DNA from: Flexivirga oryzae
Lineage (GTDB): Bacteria; Actinomycetota; Actinomycetes; Actinomycetales; Dermatophilaceae
Assembly (NCBI RefSeq): GCF_014190805.1
Contig: NZ_JACHVQ010000005.1
Span: 124,001-188,000 of the forward strand
DNA: 64,000 bases
Direction of reading: 5' to 3'
Shown: positions 1 to 7,780 of the stretch, one piece after another
How the letters are laid out: each line of letters starts with the position of its first letter
How positions within the stretch are numbered: position 1 is the stretch's first letter
Notes under the pieces: model-generated
What the model was told of the DNA's origin: nothing
The model's input: only the letters and a program-made list of their open reading frames with translations
Databases searched by the model: none
Translations under genes and position numbers: made by a program

Positions 1-1
1 C

Positions 2-661
2 GGGTTGATGCAGCCTTTCGACCTGGAGGTCTGGTATGGCGAGCGCGTCGCGGTGCTCGGTTCCAACGGATCGGGCAAATCGCATTTCCTGCGCCTGCTC
101 GCGCGGGGCGGCAGCGACCCAGACGTGGAGCACCAGCCGGTGGTCGACGATCCGCCGAAACCGGTGCAGCACACCGGGACTGCGCGTCTCGGCTCACGCG
201 TCCGGCCCGGCTGGTTCGCGCAGTCCGCGCAAGCGGGCAGCACCGGTGCCTGGGACAAGCGGACGCTGCTGGAGATCCTGCACCGCGGCGACGAGCATCG
301 CGACGGGATGGGCCGTGAGCAGGCGTCCCGGGCGCTGGACCGTTACGAGTTGGCCCGAGCCGCGGAGCAGACGTTCGGCTCGCTGTCGGGTGGGCAGCAG
401 GCGCGCTTCCAGATCCTGCTGCTCGAACTGTCCGGTGCGACGCTGCTGTTGCTCGACGAACCGACCGACAACCTCGACCTGCATTCGGCGGAGGCGTTGG
501 AGGCCGGACTCGACTCCTTCAACGGGACGGTGGTCGCGGTGACGCACGACCGTTGGTTCGCAAGGGGATTCGACCGATTCCTGGTGTTCGGCGCCGACGG
601 CAGGGTGCGGGAGGCTCGAGAGCCGGTGTGGGACGAGCAGCGTGTCGATCGGGTGCGGTGA
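2..661 (+). CDS. ABC-F family ATPase, C-terminal half (5' end outside window)
   Basis: The frame is already open at the left edge, so the first ABC domain and linker are missing. One complete nucleotide-binding domain remains: Walker A GSNGSGKS (nt 59-82), signature LSGGQQ (nt 383-400) and Walker B LLLLDEPTDNLD (nt 443-478), followed by the TH of the H-loop near nt 541. ABC-F proteins carry two such domains, have no membrane segments, and act on the ribosome as translation factors or as antibiotic target-protection proteins. Half a protein is not enough to choose between these roles, and the neighbours are housekeeping or metabolic genes that do not hint at resistance. Confidence 0.85.
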   Translation, partial: GLMQPFDLEVWYGERVAVLGSNGSGKSHFLRLLARGGSDPDVEHQPVVDDPPKPVQHTGTARLGSRVRPGWFAQSAQAGSTGAWDKRTLLEILHRGDEHRDGMGREQASRALDRYELARAAEQTFGSLSGGQQARFQILLLELSGATLLLLDEPTDNLDLHSAEALEAGLDSFNGTVVAVTHDRWFARGFDRFLVFGADGRVREAREPVWDEQRVDRVR

Positions 662-712
662 CGAGCGGCCCCGTCATACCGTGGACCGGAGTCGTCATAC
701 CGAAGGAGTGCC

Positions 713-1234
713 ATGCCCGCTGAACACGTGCCCGCCGGTGGCGATGACGGTGATTTCATCAGGACACCCAGCGGTGCCTTGGTGCCGGCGGTCCTCGACC
801 CGTTCCACGTCGCGCTGCGGCACGTTGCACCGTCGGGACTGATCGGCGACACGGGGCAGACGAAGGGCATGCGGCGCCTGGAGGCGATCAGCGGCAAGAC
901 CGTCGGCGCCCGGAACCTGTGGATGGGTGAGACGCACGTGCCGGCGTCGACCGCGTCCGCGAATCACCATCACGGTGCGTCCGAGACCGCGATCTACGTC
1001 GTCTCCGGCCGTCCGCGGTTCGTCTTTCTCGACGTCGAGGGCGACGAGCCGCGCGAGCAGGTCATCGAGGCCGGACCGGGCGACTACGTCTTCGTCCCGC
1101 CGTACGTGCCGCACCGGGAGGAGAACCCCGATCCCGACTCCGAGGCCGTCGTGGTGATCGCGCGCACCACGCAGGAGGCGATCGTGGTCAACTTCGACGA
1201 CCTGGACTGGTCGCAGGTGCAGATCCCGCACTGA
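713..1234 (+). CDS. Cupin-domain protein
   Basis: A 173-aa single-domain cupin. Cupin motif 1 is visible as HHHG (85-88) with E91 followed by YVVSG, and motif 2 as GDYVFVPPYVPH (123-134). These supply the usual His/Glu metal ligands of the small beta-barrel. The start is set by a GAAGGA ribosome site 6 nt upstream of ATG. It follows the ABC-F gene by 51 bp on the same strand and converges on the ArsR gene. Cupins of this size include isomerases, dioxygenases and simple binding proteins. The sequence does not tell the substrate. Confidence 0.75.
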   Translation: MPAEHVPAGGDDGDFIRTPSGALVPAVLDPFHVALRHVAPSGLIGDTGQTKGMRRLEAISGKTVGARNLWMGETHVPASTASANHHHGASETAIYVVSGRPRFVFLDVEGDEPREQVIEAGPGDYVFVPPYVPHREENPDPDSEAVVVIARTTQEAIVVNFDDLDWSQVQIPH

Positions 1235-1246
1235 GAGCGGCTGCTG

Positions 1247-1810
1247 TCAGCGGGTCGGCGGCGGGTCGATGGGCAGCAGTGCGGTGTATGCCGCCACGCG
1301 TCGCGCGCCCGGCGATCCGGCTCCCGCCCGGCGGTAACGCTCCAGCACCTCGGCCAGCTCGGCGGCCAGCGCGGTCAGCTGCTCCGTCGTGACGAGGACC
1401 GCGTGATCGGTGAGGCCGCAGTCGGCGCGCCATACCTCCGGCCAGGCGGATTGTGCGTCCACCCAGGTGCCCGCGCGCTCGGCGAAGTGCTCGACGTAGT
1501 CGTGCTGCAGCCACTGGGCTGCGGCCAGGTCGTCCGCGTCGAGCAGATCCGGCTCGTCCGCCCGGTCGGTGGGCTCGAGCGCGGCCCAGACCCGGCGTTT
1601 GCCGGTGCCGGTGCCGGTGTCGTCGATCAGTCCCGCTTCCGCGAGTCGGCGCAGGTGGTAGCTGGTGGCGCCGGTGTTGGTGTCGAGGGCTGCGGCGAGC
1701 TCGGTGGCGGTGGCGCTGCCGTGCACGCGCAGCTGGGCCAGCAGGCGTGAGCGCAGCGGGTGGGCGAGTGCGCGCAGCCGGCGCGAGGACTCGGTGGAGC
1801 GTGACGACAT
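1247..1810 (-). CDS. ArsR-type (HTH_20) transcriptional regulator
   Basis: A 187-aa regulator. The N-terminal winged helix-turn-helix is recognisable from LRALAHPLRSRLLAQL, ATELAAALDTNTGATSYHL and RRLAEAGLI, which is the ArsR/HTH_20 pattern. The C-terminal half is helical and carries no cysteine metal site, so it is probably not a metal sensor. I start at ATG 1810 (MSSRSTES) rather than the in-frame GTG at 1831, because that upstream GTG lies inside a perfect palindrome likely to be the operator. It is divergent from rplM, and its only obvious target is its own promoter. Confidence 0.75.
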   Translation of the reverse strand: MSSRSTESSRRLRALAHPLRSRLLAQLRVHGSATATELAAALDTNTGATSYHLRRLAEAGLIDDTGTGTGKRRVWAALEPTDRADEPDLLDADDLAAAQWLQHDYVEHFAERAGTWVDAQSAWPEVWRADCGLTDHAVLVTTEQLTALAAELAEVLERYRRAGAGSPGARRVAAYTALLPIDPPPTR

Positions 1811-1813
1811 ACA

Positions 1814-1830
1814 TGCACAATAGTTGTGCA
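1814..1830. promoter_or_regulatory. Perfect palindrome, likely operator of the ArsR-type regulator
   Basis: TGCACAA-TAG-TTGTGCA, with perfect 7-bp arms, lies 4 bp upstream of the chosen ArsR start. ArsR and related winged-helix dimers bind such short inverted repeats, so autoregulation is inferred. Confidence 0.6.
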
Positions 1831-1906
1831 CACTTTCGCTGTAAACCGCCGGTCAGGGTTCGTCATACAGCCGAAATTCCCTGGTACGTCGACGGATCGC
1901 GCCGAT

Positions 1907-1935
1907 TTGGGCTGCCGCTCGTCGGCCCGTAAAAT
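1907..1935 (+). promoter_or_regulatory. Probable rplM-rpsI promoter
   Basis: TTGGGC (1907-1912), a 17-bp spacer and TAAAAT (1930-1935) form a housekeeping sigma-type promoter about 90 bp upstream of the rplM GTG start. This leaves an untranslated leader of roughly 85 nt. Confidence 0.5.
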
Positions 1936-2026
1936 TGACTCTCGTTGTGCTTCGTGCGCAACCGCCTCAACGTTGGGCGGCCCACCGGTCGCCTTCAGCT
2001 CACGAACGACAAGAAAAGGCAGACTC

Positions 2027-2476
2027 GTGCGTACCTTCACGCCCAAGCCGGCGCAGGTCCAGCAGGACCGCGTGTGGCACGTCATCGACGCGACCGACGT
2101 CGTCCTCGGCCGCCTGGCCTCCCAGGCTGCCATCCTGCTGCGCGGCAAGCACAAGCCGACCTTCGCCCCGAACGTCGACACCGGTGACTTCGTCATCATC
2201 GTCAACGCCGACAAGGTCGCGCTGACCGGCGCCAAGCTGGAGAAGAAGAAGGCCTACCGGCACTCGGGCTTCCCGGGCGGTCTGAAGGCCACCTCCTACA
2301 CCGACCTGATGGCCAAGGACCCGACCAAGGCCGTCGAGAAGGCGATCCGCGGCATGCTCCCGCACAACTCCCTCGCCCGCCAGCAGCTCTCCAAGCTGAA
2401 GGTCTACGCCGGCCCGGAGCACCCGCACGCGGCGCAGCAGCCCAAGCCGTTCGAGATCACCCAGGTCGCGCAGTAA
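2027..2476 (+). CDS. rplM: 50S ribosomal protein L13
   Basis: A 149-aa protein matching L13 over its whole length, with VRTFTPKP at the start, WHVIDATDVVLGRLAS, the LRGKHKPTF core and IRGMLPHN. L13 is an early-assembly protein of the large subunit. The start is the GTG at 2027, preceded by AAGAAAAGG; the frame is open further upstream, but that part has no L13 similarity. It is followed after 32 bp by rpsI, the usual two-gene ribosomal operon. Confidence 0.97.
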   Translation: MRTFTPKPAQVQQDRVWHVIDATDVVLGRLASQAAILLRGKHKPTFAPNVDTGDFVIIVNADKVALTGAKLEKKKAYRHSGFPGGLKATSYTDLMAKDPTKAVEKAIRGMLPHNSLARQQLSKLKVYAGPEHPHAAQQPKPFEITQVAQ

Positions 2477-2508
2477 GCGCCCGCCGGACTTCCGAGGAGA
2501 AAGAAAAG

Positions 2509-3012
2509 ATGACCGACCAGACCCAGGTCGACGTCCTGGAGGACGACGAGCCGCAGCTGACCAGCTACACCTCCGAGTCGAGCACCGCGCCGACCGGCGA
2601 GCCCGCCGCCCGCCCGAGCGCCTCCGCGCCCGGCGCCGGCACCGGCCGCCGCAAGCAGGCCATCGCCCGCGTGCGCATCGTGCCCGGCACCGGTGAGTGG
2701 AAGATCAACGGCCGCACCCTGGAGGAGTACTTCCCCAACAAGGTGCACCAGCAGATCGTCAACGAGCCGCTGAAGGTCCTCGAGCTCGACGGCGCGTATG
2801 ACGTGCTCGTCCGCGTCCACGGTGGTGGCCCCTCCGGCCAGGCCGGCGCGGTGCGCCTCGGCGTCGCCCGTTCGCTGAACGGTGTGGACCCGGAGCTCAA
2901 CCGCCCCGCGCTGAAGAAGGCAGGCTTCCTGACCCGCGACGCTCGCGTCCCGGAGCGCAAGAAGGCCGGTCTGAAGAAGGCCCGCAAGGCGCCGCAGTAC
3001 AGCAAGCGCTGA
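2509..3012 (+). CDS. rpsI: 30S ribosomal protein S9
   Basis: A 167-aa S9 protein. The first ~45 residues are an acidic, low-complexity extension (DVLEDDEPQLT and Ala/Pro-rich), as is common in actinobacteria. The conserved body begins at GRRKQAIARVRIVPG and ends with the invariant basic tail QYSKR, which reaches the decoding centre near the P-site tRNA. GAGGAGAAAG precedes the ATG. It is cotranscribed with rplM and followed by a hairpin. Confidence 0.97.
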   Translation: MTDQTQVDVLEDDEPQLTSYTSESSTAPTGEPAARPSASAPGAGTGRRKQAIARVRIVPGTGEWKINGRTLEEYFPNKVHQQIVNEPLKVLELDGAYDVLVRVHGGGPSGQAGAVRLGVARSLNGVDPELNRPALKKAGFLTRDARVPERKKAGLKKARKAPQYSKR

Positions 3013-3027
3013 TCTGCGCCGTACGAA

Positions 3028-3068
3028 GGACGCCCTCGTCCCGGGTTCGCCCGGTGGCGGGGGCGTTC
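3028..3068 (+). terminator. Hairpin after rpsI
   Basis: The transcript can pair 3028-3045 with 3050-3068 (arms beginning GGACGCCCTCG and ending GGGGGCGTTC) around a TTCG loop, with a few G-U pairs. It lies 16 nt after the rpsI stop. There is no U-tract, as is usual in high-GC actinobacteria. Confidence 0.6.
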
Positions 3069-3070
3069 CC

Positions 3071-3249
3071 GCGTCCCGAAGTGCCGACGGTCGGTGGGTG
3101 GGGACGGGGTGCGGCGGATATGGCGTCCCGAAGTGCCGACGGTCGGTGGGTGGGGACGGGGTGCGGCGGGTATGGCGTCCCGAAGTGCCGACGGTCGGTG
3201 GGTGGGGACCGGGTGCGGCGGGTCCCGCGTCCCGAAGTGCCGACGGTCG
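3071..3249. repeat. 52-bp tandem repeat, 3 full copies plus a partial fourth
   Basis: Copies start at 3071, 3123, 3175 and 3227 with an exact 52-bp period. Each begins GCGTCCCGAAGTGCCGACGG and continues with a G-rich stretch (GGTGGGTGGGGAC). The fourth copy stops after 23 bp. Copies differ at only a few bases near the ends. The array fills most of the rpsI-glmM gap. From 3250 to 3434 I see nothing definite apart from the space where the glmM promoter must lie. Short frames running through the array are not genes. Confidence 0.95.
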
Positions 3250-3434
3250 CGCGAACGGGACGTGAAAAGCGGCGGGAAACCCAGCTCGCTGACCTATCCT
3301 GGGACGGATATCGCGGACCTGCGACCTGCGCGCGATTCACGCGCGTTGCCGGTGGTCGCTTACCCTGCTGTGGGCCGTTCTGCGGCCAGCGGCGTGCGCG
3401 CACGCCGACCACGACGAGAAATTTGAGGTGATCC

Positions 3435-4790
3435 ATGGGGCGCTTGTTCGGCACCGACGGTGTGCGCGGGCTCGCCAATCGGGACATCACGGCGGAGCTC
3501 GCCCTCGACCTGTCGGTCGCTGCGGCGCGGGTGCTGGCCGAGGAGGGCGAGTTCGCCGGACACCGGCCCACCGCCGTCGTCGGACGAGACCCGCGGGCCT
3601 CCGGTGAGTTCCTGGCGGCGGCGACCATCGCCGGGCTCGCGTCCGCCGGCGTCGACGTCTGGGACGCCGGCGTCCTGCCGACTCCGGCCATCGCGTTCCT
3701 GACCGCTGCGGCCGGTGCCGATCTCGGCGCGGTGCTGTCGGCGTCGCACAACCCGATGCCTGACAACGGCATCAAGTTCTTCTCCCGGGGCGGGCACAAG
3801 CTGCCCGACGCCACCGAGGACGCGATCGAGGAGCACCTGCGGGGTGACTGGGAGCGGCCCACCGGCGCCGCAGTCGGTCGGGTGAAGCGTTACGACGAGG
3901 GTCCCGAGCGCTACATCGAGCACCTGCTCGGCGCGATTCCGCACCGGCTGGACGGTCTGCACATCGTGCTGGACACCGCCGACGGCGCGGCGAGCGCGAT
4001 CGCCCCGCAGGCGTTCGAGCGGGCCGGCGCGAGGGTCACCGTGATCGCGGCCGAACCGGACGGCCTGAACATCAACGACGGCGTGGGCTCCACCCACCTG
4101 GAGGGCCTGTGCACCCTGGTGCCGCAGGTCGGCGCCGACTTCGGGCTCGCCTTCGACGGCGACGCCGACCGCTGCCTGGCGGTCGACGCGACCGGCACGC
4201 CGGTCGACGGGGACCAGATCATGGCGATCCTGGCGATCGACCTGCACCAGCGCGGCGCGCTGGCCGGCGACACGCTCGTGGCCACCGTCATGAGCAACGA
4301 GGGCCTGCTGCAGGCGATGGCTCGCGAGGGCATCACCGTCAAGCGCACCGATGTCGGCGACCGCTACGTGCTGGAGGAGATGCGCCGCGGCGGTTTCGCG
4401 CTCGGTGGCGAACAGTCCGGTCACGTGATCATGCTGGAGCACGGCACCACCGGCGACGGCGTGCTGACCGGCCTGATGCTGGCGGCCCGTGCCGCGAGCA
4501 CGGGCAAGCCGCTCGCCGAGCTCGCCGGCTGTATGGCGCGCCTGCCGCAGTGCCTGCTCAACGTGCCCGGCGTGGACAAGCACGCGGTCGACGACCACCC
4601 GGTGGTGCAGTCGGCGGTCGCGGACGCCGAGCGCGACCTGGGTGGGCTCGGCCGGGTGCTGCTGCGCAAGTCCGGCACCGAACCGGTGGTACGGGTCATG
4701 GTCGAGGCCGCCTCCGCCGAACACGCCCAGCAGATCGCCCAGCATCTGGCCGACGTGGTCGCCAGCGAGCTCGCGTTGACGCCGGCCTGA
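3435..4790 (+). CDS. glmM: Phosphoglucosamine mutase
   Basis: A 451-aa enzyme that interconverts glucosamine-6-phosphate and glucosamine-1-phosphate on the way to UDP-GlcNAc for peptidoglycan. The phospho-serine loop is SASHNP with Ser104. The Mg-binding loop FDGDADR follows near residue 240, and the sugar-recognition loop GGEQSGHV near 325. The C-terminal phosphate-binding loop RKSGTEPVVRVM is intact. The start MGRLFGTDGVRG is the family's usual N-terminus. Placement directly after rplM-rpsI is the standard actinobacterial order. It ends in a strong hairpin. Confidence 0.97.
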   Translation: MGRLFGTDGVRGLANRDITAELALDLSVAAARVLAEEGEFAGHRPTAVVGRDPRASGEFLAAATIAGLASAGVDVWDAGVLPTPAIAFLTAAAGADLGAVLSASHNPMPDNGIKFFSRGGHKLPDATEDAIEEHLRGDWERPTGAAVGRVKRYDEGPERYIEHLLGAIPHRLDGLHIVLDTADGAASAIAPQAFERAGARVTVIAAEPDGLNINDGVGSTHLEGLCTLVPQVGADFGLAFDGDADRCLAVDATGTPVDGDQIMAILAIDLHQRGALAGDTLVATVMSNEGLLQAMAREGITVKRTDVGDRYVLEEMRRGGFALGGEQSGHVIMLEHGTTGDGVLTGLMLAARAASTGKPLAELAGCMARLPQCLLNVPGVDKHAVDDHPVVQSAVADAERDLGGLGRVLLRKSGTEPVVRVMVEAASAEHAQQIAQHLADVVASELALTPA

Positions 4791-4813
4791 GCGGACGCGC
4801 GAGCGTCGTACGT

Positions 4814-4857
4814 ACGACGAAGGGGTGTGGAGCACGTGCTCCACACCCCTTCGTCGT
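4814..4857. terminator. Bidirectional terminator, 22-bp perfect inverted repeat
   Basis: The arms ACGACGAAGGGGTGTGGAGC.. (4814-4835) and their exact complement (4836-4857) abut with no spacer. The hairpin sits between the convergent glmM and FMN-reductase genes and can serve both strands. Confidence 0.85.
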
Positions 4858-4871
4858 GGGGGTACGGGACC

Positions 4872-5414
4872 TCAGGCGGCCTGGGAGGTCGCGGCGGCCG
4901 CCGCGAGCGCGCCGAGGGTGTCGCGCAGCTTCGTGCCGATCGGCTCGTGCGTCGCGATGTCGACGTCGGCCAGATCACCCAGTGCGAAGGTCGCGGCCGC
5001 GTCCCGCAGCGGCGTGGCGCCGGCGATCGTCACCGCCAGGTGCGCGTGCTCGACCACCGTCGAGGTGTTCGCCGCCGCGGATGACACGGCGACCGGCTTC
5101 CCGTTGAGCGAGGACTGACCGTAGGGGCGGGAGGCCCAGTCGATCGCGTTCTTCAGGACCGCGCTCAGCGTGCCGTTGTTGGCCGGGGCGAGCAGGAGCG
5201 CGGCATCGGCGGCGCCGAGCTGGGTGCGCAGCCGCTCGACCGGCTCCGGCGCGGGTGAGACGTCGATGTCCTGGTTGTAGAGGGGGAGTGTGTCGAGGTA
5301 GTCGATGATCTCGACCGTGGTGCCCTCGGGGGCGACGCGGGCCGCGACGTCCGCGAGCTGGCGGTGGACGGAGGCGGCGCGGGGGCTGCCGATCAGAACG
5401 GCGAGCGTGGTCAT
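4872..5414 (-). CDS. NAD(P)H-dependent FMN reductase (flavodoxin-like fold)
   Basis: A 180-aa protein of the NADPH-dependent FMN reductase / azoreductase-like family. MTTLAVLIGSPRAAS at the N-terminus is the first beta strand and FMN-phosphate loop. LLLAPANNGTLSAVLKNAID (about 85-104) is the conserved flavin-edge helix, and GKPVAVSSAAAN (about 117-128) follows. The start ATG 5414 is chosen because the open frame upstream lacks similarity and runs into the regulator's control region. It is divergent from a TetR gene with a shared palindrome between them, so it is probably the regulated target, acting on quinones or other electrophiles. Confidence 0.82.
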   Translation of the reverse strand: MTTLAVLIGSPRAASVHRQLADVAARVAPEGTTVEIIDYLDTLPLYNQDIDVSPAPEPVERLRTQLGAADAALLLAPANNGTLSAVLKNAIDWASRPYGQSSLNGKPVAVSSAAANTSTVVEHAHLAVTIAGATPLRDAAATFALGDLADVDIATHEPIGTKLRDTLGALAAAAATSQAA

Positions 5415-5459
5415 GTGGAGGGCCTTTCGAAGTAGTGGTGTCGATCTCGCTTGACTAAA

Positions 5460-5473
5460 CGGACCATAGTCCG
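5460..5473. promoter_or_regulatory. Candidate TetR operator between FMN reductase and TetR genes
   Basis: CGGACCATAGTCCG has perfect 5-bp arms CGGAC/GTCCG around CATA. It lies in the 110-bp divergent gap, next to a TTGACT box at 5451. The position suggests one operator controlling both genes. Confidence 0.6.
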
Positions 5474-5524
5474 CTTTTCTTCCATTGGGCAAGCCGAGGA
5501 CCTCGTAGATGGGAGAATGTGGTG

Positions 5525-6124
5525 ATGAACACACGTCGTGAACTGCCCGTTGCGGGTCCGCCCGCGCGGGTACGCCGCGACGCGGTCGCCAATGCCGACC
5601 GGATCCTGTGTGCGGCGCGACGGGTCGTCGACCGTGACGGGGTCGAGAGCCTCACCATGGATCGGCTGGCGGCCGAGGCCGGGGTCGGCAAGGGCACGGT
5701 CTTCCGCGCCTTCGGAAATCGGGCCGGGCTGTTCGCCGCGCTCACCGACGATTCGGAGCGACGCTTCCAGGCGGCATACCTCTCCGGCCCGCCACCGCTC
5801 GGGCCGGGCGCTCCGCCGCTCGACCGGCTCGTGGCGTATGGCGCGGCGCGTCTTCGCGTGTATGCCGAGCAGGGCAGCCTGCTGCTGGCGACCGCACAGA
5901 CACCGATCGACAAGTTCGACGTGCCGGCCCGCAAGGTGTCGGCGATGCACGTCCGGATGTTGTTGCGGCAGTGTGGGGTCGGCGCGAATCTCGAGCTGCT
6001 GACCGAGACGCTCCTCGCCCCGCTCGACCCCGAACTCGTCCATCACCTGACCACCAACCGGGGTCTGGACGAGAGCGACCTCGTCGCCGGATGGGAGGCG
6101 CTGGTCCGGTCCGTGGCCGGCTGA
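5525..6124 (+). CDS. TetR-family regulator
   Basis: A 199-aa TetR protein. The N-terminal helix-turn-helix is clear (ILCAARRVVDRDG, TMDRLAAEAGVGKGTVFRAF, GNRAGLFAAL), and the rest is the variable helical ligand domain. Three start codons lie in a row at 5519, 5522 and 5525. The ATG at 5525 has the best spacing from GGGAGA (5511-5516). It is divergent from the FMN reductase, with a palindrome between the two, so it is most likely that gene's repressor. The inducer is unknown. Confidence 0.85.
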   Translation: MNTRRELPVAGPPARVRRDAVANADRILCAARRVVDRDGVESLTMDRLAAEAGVGKGTVFRAFGNRAGLFAALTDDSERRFQAAYLSGPPPLGPGAPPLDRLVAYGAARLRVYAEQGSLLLATAQTPIDKFDVPARKVSAMHVRMLLRQCGVGANLELLTETLLAPLDPELVHHLTTNRGLDESDLVAGWEALVRSVAG

Positions 6125-6155
6125 CCGAGCCGACCACGCAGCGTCGCGACGCATC

Positions 6156-6650
6156 TCAGCTCGCGAGCCGGTGGAAGCCGCTGCCGTGGAAGATCAGCGG
6201 CGCCTGTGACTCGTCCCGGTCCAGGTCGTGCACGGCAAGGATCACGATGTCGTGATCGCCCGCACGCACGGTGTCCTCGACCGTGGTCTCCAGCCATGCG
6301 CTTGCGCCGTCGAGGAAGACGGCGCCTCGCGCGGTCGCCCGCCAGGCCAGGTTCGCGAACCGGTCCGTGCCGCGTGCGGCCAGCGCCTGACCGGCGTGCT
6401 GCTGGGCCGCCGACAGCACACTGATGCCCAGGTGTGTGGCGAGCCGCAGCGTCGGCCAGGTCGTCGAGGAGTGCGCCAGGCACACCGAGACGAGAGCGGG
6501 TTCGAGGGAGACGGACGTGAAGGTGCTGGCCGCCATGCCCTCGGGGCGTCCGTCGATCAGCGCAGCGAGCGCCGTGACACCGCTCGGGTGCGCGGCGAAC
6601 ACGTGCCGCAGGTGCCCGGTGTCGGCCACCGGCCGGGTGATCACGCTCAT
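6156..6650 (-). CDS. Flavin reductase-domain protein (HpaC/DIM6 type)
   Basis: A 164-aa flavin:NAD(P)H reductase-like protein. FAAHPSGVTALAAL, GMAASTFTSVSLEPALVSVC and FHGSGFHRL near the end are the FMN-binding split-barrel pattern. These small reductases supply reduced FMN to two-component monooxygenases. It is the last gene of the operon. Its ATG overlaps the stop of the preceding LLM monooxygenase by 4 nt, so it is probably translationally coupled to it and serves as the electron donor for the three LLM enzymes upstream. Confidence 0.85.
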   Translation of the reverse strand: MSVITRPVADTGHLRHVFAAHPSGVTALAALIDGRPEGMAASTFTSVSLEPALVSVCLAHSSTTWPTLRLATHLGISVLSAAQQHAGQALAARGTDRFANLAWRATARGAVFLDGASAWLETTVEDTVRAGDHDIVILAVHDLDRDESQAPLIFHGSGFHRLAS

Positions 6651-7780
6651 CGTTGCTGCCACTCCTTCGCCAGCAGTTGGAACGACCGCACGCGGTCGTC
6701 GTGGTCGTGTGTGATGGTGGTGACGAGCAGTTCGTCGGCGTCGGTGGTCTGCTGCAGCACCTGGAGTTTGTCGGCGACCTCGGCGGCCGTGCCGACGAAC
6801 TGCGTGGTGATGCGGTCCACGACCAGGTCGTTGTCCGACGCCGACCACGGCAGCGCGCGTGCCTTATCCGGCGTCGGGAAGGGTATGGCGCCCGCCCCGG
6901 TCCGGATGCTGCGCACCCATGGCCCGTAACCGGTCGCGAGTTCCCTTGCGACATCGGTGGTTTCGGCCACCACGACGTCCGCCGACACGATGACGTGCGG
7001 GCGGGCAAGGGACGCACTCGGCCGGAACTGCTCGCGGTAGGCCGTCACTGCGTCCACCACGTGGGCCGGCGCCACGTGGTAGTTGGCGCCGAAGCGCAGC
7101 CCGTGCTCCGCGGCGAGCCGGGCGCTGTCGCCGGCGCTGCTGCCGTGGATCCAGACCTGGAGGTCGCTGTCCTCGCCGGTGGCGACATGTGCCTGCTCGC
7201 CGTTGGGGTGCCGGTAAGTGCTCTCCAGCAGCGCGAGCAGGTCGGCCACCTGCTCGTCGTACGGCTGGGGAGTGTGGTCGGGACCGCCCAGCAACTCCCG
7301 CTGGAGCGCGAACCGTGGCGAACCGACCAGCTGCGCGACGGGGAACGGCGGGGGCAGGACGAGTCCGCCCGGCAGCACCTGCGTGCGGGTGCGGGCGGGT
7401 GCACCGTCCGCCGGTGGCCGTCCTCCCGAGCGTCCCAGGCCGAGGTCGATCCGGCCCGGGTGCGCGGCGTCGAGCAGGCCGAACTCCTCGACGGTCGACA
7501 ACGCACTGCGGTGACCCATCTGGACCGCGGCGGCGCCGACCCGGATCTCGTTCGTCGCCGCAGCAGCGAGTGCGATGGTCAGCGCGGGCGACACACCGAC
7601 GACCCCAGGATTCAGGTGGTGTTCGGCGAACCAGTAACGCGCGTAACCGAACTCCTCGGCGCGTCGCGCCAGGTCCACGCTGTTGTGCAGCGCCTCGCGG
7701 GCGGTCGACCCGGACGAGACGTGGACCAGGTCGAGCACGGACAGCGGGACGGCCCGGCTGTTGCGCGCGGCGCCGGTCAT
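6647..7780 (-). CDS. LLM-class flavin-dependent oxidoreductase (MsnO8-like)
   Basis: A 377-aa luciferase-like monooxygenase. LSVLDLVHVSSGSTAREALHNS, FAEHHLNPGV (the typical W/F-x-EHH motif) and RIDLGLGRSGG mark the single-component MsnO8/YhbW group. It uses reduced FMN and oxygen. It overlaps both neighbours by 4 nt (start with the LLM upstream, stop with the flavin reductase), so all belong to one riboswitch-controlled operon. A role in oxidative C-S bond cleavage or use of another sulfur source is inferred from the riboswitch, not from its own sequence. Confidence 0.85.
   Translation of the reverse strand: MTGAARNSRAVPLSVLDLVHVSSGSTAREALHNSVDLARRAEEFGYARYWFAEHHLNPGVVGVSPALTIALAAAATNEIRVGAAAVQMGHRSALSTVEEFGLLDAAHPGRIDLGLGRSGGRPPADGAPARTRTQVLPGGLVLPPPFPVAQLVGSPRFALQRELLGGPDHTPQPYDEQVADLLALLESTYRHPNGEQAHVATGEDSDLQVWIHGSSAGDSARLAAEHGLRFGANYHVAPAHVVDAVTAYREQFRPSASLARPHVIVSADVVVAETTDVARELATGYGPWVRSIRTGAGAIPFPTPDKARALPWSASDNDLVVDRITTQFVGTAAEVADKLQVLQQTTDADELLVTTITHDHDDRVRSFQLLAKEWQQR

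Noticed and set aside
3071..3249. CRISPR array
   Set aside because: The 52-bp units follow each other without unique spacers, and no cas gene is present.
3054..3431. Short plus-strand reading frames across the tandem repeat (125 and 110 aa)
   Set aside because: They only translate the repeat, overlap each other in two frames and have no ribosome site or family similarity.
3360..4844. 494-aa frame on the minus strand over glmM
   Set aside because: Exact antisense of a clear glmM gene; it arises from high GC at third codon positions.
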